NCBI GenBank assembly: GCA_963703555.1
Contig: CAVPEV010000039.1
Location: 1 to 64,000 of the forward strand
Direction: 5' to 3'
DNA: 64,000 bases
Source of the DNA: CAVPEV01 sp963703555
GTDB lineage: Bacteria; Actinomycetota; Actinomycetes; Actinomycetales; Cellulomonadaceae
The position numbers and the translations under genes were made by a program. Positions 1 to 10,229 of this stretch are shown here, piece by piece. The notes below the pieces were generated by a model. The model saw only the letters and a program-made list of their open reading frames with translations. It had not been told where the DNA came from and ran no database searches. Within the stretch, counting starts at the first letter, position 1, and every line of letters starts with the position of its first letter.

Positions 1-631
1 TGTGCTCAACCATCGTATTGCTGGTCCGCCGGGTCTCGGACTGAACCTGCAAGGGCGTCCTTGTGCGGACGTGTCCGGCTGGGGTGCGTGACCGGCGCCG
101 GCCGTGTGCGACCGGTCCGCATGAGCGGTGAAGTCGAGCGGCACGCCCAAAGTCGTGTGCGTACCAGAATTCGAGCCGGCAGGCCCCCGGCATGTCGCTG
201 ACCTGCATGTTTGTCCTCACGACCACCCGATAATGCCTACGAGCTGCGCAAGTCGGGGCTGGGCCACCGGCCACCGGCCGGCTCAGCGGCGTCGAGAACG
301 CCGACCCCTTCGGATCGCCCTGCGCGATCAGTTGGGCGGGGTCGGGAACGAACAGCCCCTGAAGACCGCGAGCAGCAGTGGTGCAATCGCGAAGCGTCGG
401 AGCACACCTCACTTGTCGCCGCAGTTGTGACCCCAGTCAGAGGCCGACCGGGAGATCCTGGCTTGCCCTTCGGCGAGCCGACGAACGCGCCGCGACGCCG
501 TCCGCTCCAGGTGTCCGAGTCGACGATCAGCTCCTGGAGGTCTGCGACCAGTCGGTCCCGGGCCGCGGCGTCCCGGACGGCCTGCTCCGGGTTGTGGCAT
601 GGCGGCCGGCTCGGCCGGCCGGGCCCCTCCG
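1..631. other. Leading intergenic stretch without a confident gene
   Basis: No reading frame here carries a convincing start, ribosome binding site and recognisable domain together. Several open frames exist on both strands, as expected at this GC content. The only recognisable piece is a short transposase-like peptide on the minus strand near 437-597, listed separately. The stretch lies downstream of the DUF4193 gene. Confidence 0.5.
437..597 (-). pseudogene. Possible IS1634-like transposase remnant
   Basis: The minus-strand frame reads HNPEQAVRDAAARDRLVADL, followed by a segment containing SGRRR, FVGS and KGKPG. This resembles the pattern 'ARxRLVAxLxxLI...RRRxExVGxLxxKPGLRRxL' that I recall from IS1634-type transposases. 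The similarity fades after about 55 codons, and there is no start codon in context and no terminal repeat in view. It is best read as a decayed fragment; the family assignment is from memory and uncertain. Confidence 0.3.
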
Positions 632-931
632 TCAGACAGCGCACTCGGTGCAGACCGGCTGGCCGTCCTTGATGTAGGCCAGCTGGCTGCGGTGGTGGAC
701 GAGGAAGCACACGCTGCAGGTGAACTCGTCCGCCTGCCGAGGCAGGACGCGCACGGAGAGCTCTTCGCCGGACAGGTCGGCGCCGGGCAGCTCGTAGCCC
801 TCGGCGGCCTCGGTCTCGTCCTCGTCGACCGCGCCGGAGTTCTTGTCGGTCCGACGAGCCTGCAGCTCCTGGAGGGAGTCCTCGCTGAGGTCCTCGTCCG
901 TCTTCCGCGGCGCGTCGTAGTCAGTAGCCAT
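632..931 (-). CDS. DUF4193 family protein
   Basis: A 99-residue acidic protein conserved across Actinobacteria as DUF4193; its function is unknown. The N-terminal 55 residues are rich in Asp and Glu. The C-terminus carries two Cys pairs, CSVC (residues 72-75) and CTEC (94-97), that look like a small zinc knuckle. I chose the ATG at 931 because the protein then begins MATDYDAPR, as relatives do; an in-frame extension to 1021 has no family-like sequence. No strong ribosome binding site is visible. It is separated from the IMPase-like gene by about 120 bases on the same strand and may be its own unit. Confidence 0.85.
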   Translation of the reverse strand: MATDYDAPRKTDEDLSEDSLQELQARRTDKNSGAVDEDETEAAEGYELPGADLSGEELSVRVLPRQADEFTCSVCFLVHHRSQLAYIKDGQPVCTECAV

Positions 932-1050
932 CGAAGATGTCACGCTCCGTGTCGTCGTTCGTGTACGGGTGCTCAATGCGCCAGGGAGCGCAGTTGTTCC
1001 GAGCGTCGGATTGTGCACCATGCGGAGCCCGGGCGCACGTGCCCCGCGAG

Positions 1051-1917
1051 TCAGTCGGAGTCGGCGTCCAGGCTCTCCAGCGCCTCGACGAGCACCCGTA
1101 CCGTGCCCGCCGGCCCTGCGACGGTCATCGCCTCACCGGCCGGCCTGCCCCGCAGCCCGGTGACGAGTGCACCGGCCTCGGTCGCGACCAGCCCGCCCGC
1201 GACGTGATCCCACGGTCGCAGGCCGCGTTCGTAGTAGGCGTCGAGCGTCCCGCCGGCCACGGCGCACAGGTCGAGGGACGCCGCACCCATGCGGCGGATG
1301 TCGCGGACCCGCGGCAGGAGGTCGGCGACCACGCGGGCCTGACCCCGACGGCGCGCCGCGGTGTACCCGAAGCCGGTGCCCACCAGTGCCTCGGCCAGCG
1401 GCCGGACCGGGCCGACGTGCAGCGGCCGACCGTCCACCCACGCGCCCAGGCCGCGTCCGGCGGTGAACGTGCGCCCGTCCACGATGCCGTGCACGCACGC
1501 CGCCACGGGCGTCCAGCGGTCCGGGTCCGGGTCGCCCGCGACGACGGCGACCGACACCGCATAGGCCGGCACGCCGTACAGGTAGTTCACCGTCCCGTCG
1601 ATGGGGTCGAGCACCCAGGTCAACCCGGTGCTGCCGGGCTCGAGCCCGCGCTCCTCCCCGAGCACGCCGTCGCCGGGGCGTCGTTGCGTCAGCATCGAGC
1701 GGAGGAGGTCCTCGGCGGCCAGGTCCATCGCGGTGACGACGTCGGTGGGGCTGGACTTCGTCGCGGTGACGTCGACGTGGTCCGGTCGCCCGCGGCGCAC
1801 CAGCTGGCCTGCCGCCCGCGCGACCTCCTCGGCGAGGTCCCGCAGCGCCCGGGTGAGCTCCACGCCAGGCAGCGGCCGGCCGGGCGGGATCGGGGCAGTG
1901 CGGTGCGGTGTGGTCAC
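1051..1917 (-). CDS. Inositol monophosphatase family protein
   Basis: A 288-residue member of the Mg-dependent inositol monophosphatase/CysQ/fructose-1,6-bisphosphatase superfamily. The metal-binding motifs are present: GEERG near residue 88, WVLDPIDGTVNYLYG near 101-115, and WDHVAGG near residue 235, with the Asp that closes the site. Members hydrolyse myo-inositol-1-phosphate, histidinol phosphate or PAP, and the sequence alone does not tell which. The GTG at 1917 is preferred because an -10-like CAGGAT ends six bases before it, which suggests a leaderless transcript. It is divergent from sepH. Confidence 0.88.
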   Translation of the reverse strand: MTTPHRTAPIPPGRPLPGVELTRALRDLAEEVARAAGQLVRRGRPDHVDVTATKSSPTDVVTAMDLAAEDLLRSMLTQRRPGDGVLGEERGLEPGSTGLTWVLDPIDGTVNYLYGVPAYAVSVAVVAGDPDPDRWTPVAACVHGIVDGRTFTAGRGLGAWVDGRPLHVGPVRPLAEALVGTGFGYTAARRRGQARVVADLLPRVRDIRRMGAASLDLCAVAGGTLDAYYERGLRPWDHVAGGLVATEAGALVTGLRGRPAGEAMTVAGPAGTVRVLVEALESLDADSD

Positions 1918-1923
1918 GGCACC

Positions 1924-1929
1924 ATCCTG
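1924..1929 (-). promoter_or_regulatory. Candidate -10 box, leaderless IMPase-like gene
   Basis: CAGGAT on the minus strand lies six bases before the GTG start at 1917. The same hexamer and spacing precede the DUF5998 gene. It keeps the A at position 2 and T at position 6 of a -10 box, but it is weaker than the TANNNT boxes elsewhere in the window. No -35 is evident. Confidence 0.4.
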
Positions 1930-2026
1930 CCTGTCCCGGCGGCGCCTGGTGCGGCGCACCGGGCCGGTTGCGCGGTCTGGAGCGTCCCGGATGGCAGGCT
2001 CGGGGGTCGACGGCGAGGAGGGTCGC

Positions 2027-3070
2027 ATGGGTGAGCTCGAGCTGGTCGGTCTGCACGAGGACGGCGAGCACCTGGTGCTGGTCGGACCCGACGGACAGCG
2101 GTTCCGGGTGCGCATCGACGAACAGCTGCGAGCCGCGGTGCGCCGGGACCGCCCGGCGCTGGAGCAGCTGCGCGCGCACGAGGCCAGCGCCCTGAGCCCG
2201 CGGGAGATCCAGGCGCAGATCCGGTCCGGCCGCACGGCGGAGGACATCGCCGCCGAGGCCGGCCTCGACGTCGAGCACGTGCGCCGGTACGAGGGACCCG
2301 TGCTGGCCGAGCGGGAGTTCATCGTCGAGCAGGCCCGCGCCACCCGGGTCGGCCGGGAGCCGGATGCCCCGCAGCTGGGCGACCTCGTCACCGATCGGCT
2401 GGCGACCCGCCACGTGGACCCGGCCGACCTGAGCTGGGACGCCTGCCGCGAGCCTGGCCGCCCGTGGCGGGTGACCGCACGGTTCGTCGTCGGCGACGCT
2501 CCTCGACAGGCGCGGTGGACCTTCGACCCCGGCGCGCGCACCCTGCAGGCGGACGAGGACGAGGCCCGCTGGCTGTCCGAGACCCCGATCGAGCAGGGCC
2601 CTGCGCCGCACCGGCACCTGGCGGCCGTCCGGGGTGCGGTGTTCGACGTCGAGGCGGACGGCGCCGTCCGGCCCGTGCTCGCAGCCGTCGACGTCCGGCC
2701 CGATGCCGGACCCACCGCCGAGGACCCGACGGCGTCCCTGCTCGACGACCTGCGGCTGCGCCGTGGGGTCCGGCAGGCCCTCGAGCCCGAGGCCGACGAC
2801 GACACCTTCGAGGGGTTCGGCCCGCAGCGCACGTTCGATCTCGGCGGCCTCGACCTCGGCGCCCCCGGTGCCCACCCGGTGGACGCCGATCCCACGAGGG
2901 AGGCCGTGGTGCTCGATCCGGGCCCCGACCACGACGGCTCACCTCGCGCCGACTCGGCTCCTGCCGCCCACGGCACCGAGCTACCGGCCCGCGACCACTC
3001 ACGCGCCAGACGGTCCCGACCGAAGGTGCCGAGCTGGGACGAGATCGTGTTCGGCGCCAAGCCGGAGTAG
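2027..3070 (+). CDS. sepH: Septation protein SepH (DUF3071)
   Basis: A 347-residue protein of the SepH family. In Streptomyces and Mycobacterium SepH helps assemble FtsZ at the division septum. Residues 1-130 form the conserved DUF3071 region: MGELELVGLHEDGEHLVL followed by the helix-turn-helix-like stretch around LSPREIQAQIRSGRTAEDI. The C-terminal half is low-complexity and acidic. It ends in a short basic and aromatic tail (SWDEIVFGAKPE) typical of this family. The ATG at 2027 follows a GAGGAGGGT ribosome binding site. It is convergent with the phosphodiesterase gene. Confidence 0.9.
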   Translation: MGELELVGLHEDGEHLVLVGPDGQRFRVRIDEQLRAAVRRDRPALEQLRAHEASALSPREIQAQIRSGRTAEDIAAEAGLDVEHVRRYEGPVLAEREFIVEQARATRVGREPDAPQLGDLVTDRLATRHVDPADLSWDACREPGRPWRVTARFVVGDAPRQARWTFDPGARTLQADEDEARWLSETPIEQGPAPHRHLAAVRGAVFDVEADGAVRPVLAAVDVRPDAGPTAEDPTASLLDDLRLRRGVRQALEPEADDDTFEGFGPQRTFDLGGLDLGAPGAHPVDADPTREAVVLDPGPDHDGSPRADSAPAAHGTELPARDHSRARRSRPKVPSWDEIVFGAKPE

Positions 3071-3141
3071 CCGCACCGACGGCCGCCGGTGACGCCACCG
3101 ACGACCCCCGACGATTGCCCAGGTCGGGACGGGTGCGCAGG

Positions 3142-4317
3142 TCAGGCGGGCAGGACGAGCAGCGGAACCTGCATCTCACGGGACGTCGCGGACCCGTGGA
3201 CCCCGAGGAGCTGCATCGACGCGGACGTCTGTGTGCGGGAGTCGACCACGGTCGCCCGGCCCCGCATGGCGACCACGACGTCCCCGAGCACCGGCAGCAC
3301 CCGGGCCGTGACGGCGCCGAACCATCCCGCGGCGACGGCCTCGGCGCGCGTGGCGACCACCGCGGCGTCCCCGAGCTCGAGCTCCCAGCGCAGCCGCACC
3401 TCCTCGGGGTCCACACCGGGTGCCAGGTGCAGGTGCGCAGCCCGCGGCTCACCGGCGACCAGGTCGACTCCCTCGGCCAGGGCGGCCGTCCGCGGTACGT
3501 CCCACCGGGCCGCCGGATCGACGTCGACCATCCCGTGGTCGGCGGTCACCACGAGCGCCGTCCCGCGCGGCAGGGATCGTGCGAGGCCGGCCAGCGCCGC
3601 GTCGAGCCGGGACAGCTCCTCCCCCCACTGCCAGGACTCACAGCCGTGGTGGTGCCCGACCCTGTCCATCTCACCCCAGTACAGGTAGACGAGCCGAGCG
3701 GTGCGCAGCGCGTCGAGCACGGCGGCCACGCGCTGCTCCGGCCGCTCGACCCCGCGGTACCCGCCCCCGCGCAGCGTGGCCTCCGTCAGCCCCGAACCGG
3801 CGAACCGGGCCGGCCCCACGCTGACGACTTCGACGCCGGCCCGGCCCAGCCGCTCGAACACGGTGCCCGACGGCTGCCACTCGCGTGGTGGTGGCGCGCC
3901 CTCCCAGGAGACCAGGTTCACCAGCCGGCCGCTGCGGGGGTCCCGCGCCGTGTAGCCCACCATGCCGGTGGTACCCGGCGGCAGACCCGTGCCGAACGAG
4001 CCGAGCGAGGTCGCGGTCGTCGACGGGAAGCCGACCGACAGCGGATCCGTCCCGGACAGCACCGAGCGGAGGAAGGGTGCGTGGCCGACCCGCTCGGCGA
4101 GGTTCTCGTACCCCAGCCCGTCGACCAGCACGACGCACGCCCGGGCCGCCCGCGGCAGTCCGAGCACCGCCCGGGCGAGGGTACCTCCCGGCACGTCCGC
4201 TCCCAGCGCCTCGGCGACGGCCGGCAGCACGGTGCCGACGAACCGGCCGTAGTCGGGACTCATCAGGCCTTCGACGGCACCCAGGTCGGCACCCACCTCG
4301 TTGGCCTGGCTCGTCAC
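3142..4317 (-). CDS. Alkaline phosphatase/nucleotide pyrophosphatase family protein
   Basis: A 391-residue protein of the type I phosphodiesterase/nucleotide pyrophosphatase fold. Metal-site landmarks are VLVDGLGYENL near residue 60, the nucleophile Thr in FPSTTATSLGSFGTGLPPG, DRVGHHHG, and ADHGMVD. Family members hydrolyse phosphodiesters or phosphomonoesters with two divalent metals; the substrate here is unknown. No signal peptide is apparent, so it is probably cytoplasmic. The GTG at 4317 overlaps the TGA of the DUF5998 gene (GTGA), so the two are likely translationally coupled. This pairing recurs in actinobacteria. Confidence 0.85.
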   Translation of the reverse strand: MTSQANEVGADLGAVEGLMSPDYGRFVGTVLPAVAEALGADVPGGTLARAVLGLPRAARACVVLVDGLGYENLAERVGHAPFLRSVLSGTDPLSVGFPSTTATSLGSFGTGLPPGTTGMVGYTARDPRSGRLVNLVSWEGAPPPREWQPSGTVFERLGRAGVEVVSVGPARFAGSGLTEATLRGGGYRGVERPEQRVAAVLDALRTARLVYLYWGEMDRVGHHHGCESWQWGEELSRLDAALAGLARSLPRGTALVVTADHGMVDVDPAARWDVPRTAALAEGVDLVAGEPRAAHLHLAPGVDPEEVRLRWELELGDAAVVATRAEAVAAGWFGAVTARVLPVLGDVVVAMRGRATVVDSRTQTSASMQLLGVHGSATSREMQVPLLVLPA

Positions 4318-4886
4318 CGGCGCCTCGCGGTCGCGGCGGACAGGCGGCGCGCGAAGTCGACGGCGGCGCGCACCGCCTCGACCCCGTCGACCGCCGCGCT
4401 CACCCGCACCACGAGGTCGTCCGGCGTGACCGAACCGGTCAACCCGTGGTCTGCCTCGCAGTGCGGGTCGTCGCAGCGAGCCGGCTCGAGGTCCACGCGT
4501 GAGACCGCGCCCCAGCCGATGGCCAGGGACAGCTCCGCCCGGCCCGCTGCCCGGTGGTGATCGGCCGGCGCGTCGACGACGTGGGTGAGGGCCACCGAAC
4601 GGATCTCCGCCAGCGGCACTGCCTCCGTGGTCGCCATGGCACTGGCCTGCGGGTGCTCGGCATCCGCCTCGTGGTCGTCGATGTGTGCCGTGACCAGCCT
4701 GCTCAGGGTGAGCACGAGCACCGTCTCGTGCCTGATGACCTCGGCTGCGTCGAACGTCGTCTCGGCCTGGACCAGGTGTGCGACGACCTCCTCGCCGGCG
4801 ATGGCGACACCCAGCACGTCGGCCACCAGCTCGGGGTAGTAGCCCGTGGAGTCCAGGTCGCGGCGTAGATCGGTCGACGTCGGCAT
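4314..4886 (-). CDS. DUF5998 family protein
   Basis: A 190-residue conserved actinobacterial protein (DUF5998) of unknown function. It begins MPTSTDLRRDLDSTGYYPEL, with the YYPELVADVL stretch characteristic of the family, and has a central CDDPHCEADHG segment with two Cys and two His that could bind metal. It lies directly upstream of the phosphodiesterase gene with a four-base overlap, which points to a shared pathway. A CAGGAT box six bases before the ATG suggests a leaderless message. Confidence 0.85.
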   Translation of the reverse strand: MPTSTDLRRDLDSTGYYPELVADVLGVAIAGEEVVAHLVQAETTFDAAEVIRHETVLVLTLSRLVTAHIDDHEADAEHPQASAMATTEAVPLAEIRSVALTHVVDAPADHHRAAGRAELSLAIGWGAVSRVDLEPARCDDPHCEADHGLTGSVTPDDLVVRVSAAVDGVEAVRAAVDFARRLSAATARRR

Positions 4887-4892
4887 CGCCCC

Positions 4893-4898
4893 ATCCTG
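4893..4898 (-). promoter_or_regulatory. Candidate -10 box, leaderless DUF5998 gene
   Basis: CAGGAT on the minus strand lies six bases before the ATG at 4886. It matches in sequence and spacing the box before the IMPase-like gene. Confidence 0.4.
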
Positions 4899-4942
4899 GC
4901 ACCTGCCACGCCGGTGCGCCCCCCGTCCCGTCGGCCGGCCGG

Positions 4943-7633
4943 TCAGACGGGCAGCGCCCGGCGCAGCCGATCGGCGCGGTCAGCGGCGCCCAGCCGCGCA
5001 CGGGCGGACAGCACCACCGTGCCCTGCCGGCCGACGACCGCCGGGCGCAGCTCGAGACCGCGCAGCTCCGGCACCTCGTCGGCCAGCACCGACACCCGGG
5101 CCAGGACATCCTCGAGGGCCGGCACGTCCAGCGCGGGTCGGCCGCGGTAGCCGAACAGCAGGGCCGCCGCCCGTGGGGTCCGGACCATCCGGGCGACGTC
5201 GACGTCGGTCAGCGGGGGCACACCGTAGCTGACGTCGCCCAGCAGGTCGGTCGCGTCCCCGTCGATGCCGAAGCTCACCACCGGCCCGAACAGCGGGTCC
5301 TCGGCCGTACGGACGACGCACGCGGTGCCCCGGGGCACCATCCGCTGCACCTCCAGCGGGGCTCGACCCGGCGCAGGCTCGTACGGCGCGGCCACCGCGA
5401 GCAGCTGAGCGACCACGGCGCGCAGCTCGGCCTCGTCGGCCACGTCCAGCCGCAGGCCGCCCAGGTCGGCTCGGTGCCACAGCGCCGGCGCCGTGCACGT
5501 AACGGCCACCGGCCAGCCGACGTGTCGCGCCGCGGCGAGCGCCTCCGTCACCGTGTGCACAGGCACCGACTCGGCCACGTCGACACCCGCGCAGGACAGC
5601 AGCATGGCCGTCTGCGCCGCGTCGAGGTCGACGACCTCCTCGTCCCCCGCAAGCCATCGGTCGACCAGCCGCCGAGCGCGTCGCAGGTCGAGACCGGACG
5701 GGTGCACCAGCGTGCCGTGGTCGGCTGTGCGCCAGGACGCGTACCGCGCCGCATGGCCCAGCGCGAGGACGGCATCCTCCACCGTCGCGTAGGCAGGCAC
5801 GGTCCACGCCCGGCCGGTCGGGCCCGGGAACGTCAGCGTCGGCGTCGCCCCGTGCAGGCCGAGCACCCAGGCCACAGTGGCCCGCCCGGAGCCGGCCGCG
5901 GCGCGGGCCGCCGCTCGACTCACCCGGGTGGGGTCGGTGCCGACGGTCGGCACGTGTGCCACGACGACGACGTCGACGGCAGGGTCGGCGTAGACCGCCG
6001 TGACAGCGGCAGCCACCTCAGCGTCCCCGACGTCCTGCGGCAGGATCGTCGGCGGTCCGGCCAGGGTCAGACCTGCGGCAGCCGCCTCCTCGACGACCAG
6101 CGCGGCCGTGGCCGCCGAGCTCGTCACGACGGCTGCCCGCCGGCCGGTCGGCAGCGGCTGCAGAGTCAACAGCTGGGCGACGTCGAGCATCTGGTGGATG
6201 TTGTCCACCCTGATGACACCGGCCTGGCGCATCACCTGGTCCAGGGTGCGAGGCGGCGCGAGGGTCGGGCGCACGACGTGCCCGGGCGGGACGACCTGGC
6301 CGAACCGCCCCGCGGTCACCACCACGACCGGCCGGGTCACCGTGAGGGCCCGTGCCACCCGGGAGAACTTGCGCGGGTTGCCGATCGACTCCAGGTACAG
6401 GCAGGCCACGTCCGTCGCGGGGTCGGTACGCCAGAACTGCAGCAGGTCGTTGCCCGACACGTCGGCCCGGTTGCCGGCCGAGACGAACTGGGAGATCCCT
6501 GCGGCCCGCCGGGCCACGGCAGCCAGCAGTGGCACAGCGGCGGAGGCGGACTGGCAGAACACCCCGATCCGCCCGGGCAGCGGTGCCTGGGCCGCCAGCG
6601 AGGCGTTGAGCAGCCGGCCCGTCGTGACGATCAGGCCGTAGGACTGCGGACCGATGACCCGCATCCCAGCGGCGTGCGCCGTCCGGAGCAGGCTGCGCTG
6701 GCGCTGCAGCCCGTCGGGCCCCGCCTCGGCGAACCCGCCGGACGCCACCACGACACCGCGGACGTCCAGGTCGGCCAGCGCCCGCACGGCAGCGACCGCC
6801 TCCTCGGCGGGCACGGACAGCACCCCGAGGTCCACCGGCCCGGGCACCGCCGCCAGGTCGGGCCAGTGCTGCGCCGACCCCGTCGCCGGCAGCCCGACGA
6901 CGTGCACCTGGATGCCGGAGGAGGTCTCGGTGAGGTCCGTGAGCACCTGGCGAGCCAGCAGGTCCTCGACTGTCCCGGGCCGCGCCCGCGGGGAGGCGAC
7001 GACCACCACGGAGCGTGCCGCCAGCAGCCGCCGCACGCTGCGTGCCTCTGCGTGGTGCTCCCGCTGGGCCATCACCGCCCGCGAGCGCTCGGTGGGGTCG
7101 ACGTCGAAGGCGACGGAGACGACGCCGTCGACGAGCTCCTGCGACACCGCGAAGCCCGCCTCGCGGAACACCGCGATCATCCGCTCGTTCTCCGGCAGCA
7201 GCTGCGCGGTGAAGCGCCGCACATCCCGTTCACGAGCGGCCGCAGCCAGGTGCTCGAGCAGCACCGAGGCGACACCCTTGCCCTGGTGGGAGTCGGCCAC
7301 GTTGAACGCGACCTCCGCCTCGACCGGACCGACCCGCTCGAACCGTCCAACACCGATGATCCGGTCGTCGGTGGCGACCGCGACCAGCGCCACCCGGTCG
7401 TGGTGGTCGACCTGGGTGAACCGGGCCAGGTCGGCGGCCGGCAGCTGACCCAGGTGGGCGAAGAACCGCAGGTACGTCGACTCCGGCGACTGTGCCAGGT
7501 GGAACGCCTGCAGCGCGTCGGCGTCCGAGCCACGGATGGGCCGCACATGGGTCGTCGTGCCGTCCCGCAGCACCACGTCGGCTTCCCACGCGGCCGGGTA
7601 CGCGGTGCCGTCGTCCACCCCGGACCGGCCCAT
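4943..7633 (-). CDS. GNAT acetyltransferase fused to acyl-CoA synthetase (ADP-forming) domains
   Basis: An 896-residue fusion. Residues 1-190 are a GNAT acetyltransferase with an acetyl-CoA site around HQGKGVASVLLEHL. The remainder is an ADP-forming acyl-CoA synthetase-like region: a CoA-binding domain (SVVVVASPRARPG), a succinyl-CoA-ligase-like domain (GVFCQSASAAVPLLA) and an ATP-grasp-like C-terminus ending near LELRPAVVG. This resembles the Pat/PatZ protein lysine acetyltransferases that tune acetyl-CoA synthetase; in actinobacteria the GNAT lies N-terminal, as here. The expected catalytic His of the ligase half is not obvious, so the synthetase part may be regulatory. The ATG at 7633 is supported by a TAGCCT box seven bases upstream. 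It is divergent from parC. Confidence 0.85.
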   Translation of the reverse strand: MGRSGVDDGTAYPAAWEADVVLRDGTTTHVRPIRGSDADALQAFHLAQSPESTYLRFFAHLGQLPAADLARFTQVDHHDRVALVAVATDDRIIGVGRFERVGPVEAEVAFNVADSHQGKGVASVLLEHLAAAARERDVRRFTAQLLPENERMIAVFREAGFAVSQELVDGVVSVAFDVDPTERSRAVMAQREHHAEARSVRRLLAARSVVVVASPRARPGTVEDLLARQVLTDLTETSSGIQVHVVGLPATGSAQHWPDLAAVPGPVDLGVLSVPAEEAVAAVRALADLDVRGVVVASGGFAEAGPDGLQRQRSLLRTAHAAGMRVIGPQSYGLIVTTGRLLNASLAAQAPLPGRIGVFCQSASAAVPLLAAVARRAAGISQFVSAGNRADVSGNDLLQFWRTDPATDVACLYLESIGNPRKFSRVARALTVTRPVVVVTAGRFGQVVPPGHVVRPTLAPPRTLDQVMRQAGVIRVDNIHQMLDVAQLLTLQPLPTGRRAAVVTSSAATAALVVEEAAAAGLTLAGPPTILPQDVGDAEVAAAVTAVYADPAVDVVVVAHVPTVGTDPTRVSRAAARAAAGSGRATVAWVLGLHGATPTLTFPGPTGRAWTVPAYATVEDAVLALGHAARYASWRTADHGTLVHPSGLDLRRARRLVDRWLAGDEEVVDLDAAQTAMLLSCAGVDVAESVPVHTVTEALAAARHVGWPVAVTCTAPALWHRADLGGLRLDVADEAELRAVVAQLLAVAAPYEPAPGRAPLEVQRMVPRGTACVVRTAEDPLFGPVVSFGIDGDATDLLGDVSYGVPPLTDVDVARMVRTPRAAALLFGYRGRPALDVPALEDVLARVSVLADEVPELRGLELRPAVVGRQGTVVLSARARLGAADRADRLRRALPV

Positions 7634-7640
7634 GGGCGCC

Positions 7641-7646
7641 AGGCTA
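7641..7646 (-). promoter_or_regulatory. Candidate -10 box, leaderless GNAT fusion gene
   Basis: TAGCCT on the minus strand lies seven bases before the ATG at 7633, as expected if transcription starts at or next to the start codon. It rules against the in-frame extension to 7708. Confidence 0.55.
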
Positions 7647-7728
7647 GACGCCGCGCGCCTGCTCGGCCCAGGCCCGGCCACGGTCCACACTGTTCGGGCA
7701 CCGATCACCGACCGAGGAGCTCCACCGG

Positions 7729-10190
<2,462 letters not shown>

Positions 10191-10199
10191 CCGGTCCCT

Positions 10200-10224
10200 C
10201 CCGCACCGACCCCTCGGTGCCGGG
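10200..10224. terminator. Candidate bidirectional terminator between parC and parE
   Basis: An inverted repeat CCCGCACCGA / TCGGTGCCGGG with one bulged base and a four-base loop sits in the 39-base gap between the convergent parC and parE stops. There is no T tract, as is common in this lineage. Confidence 0.5.
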
Positions 10225-10229
10225 CAACC

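Noticed and set aside
1133..2932. Long minus-strand frame across sepH and the IMPase-like gene
   Set aside because: Shadow of codon bias. The recognisable IMPase-like product lies in another frame, and the sepH region is coding on the plus strand.
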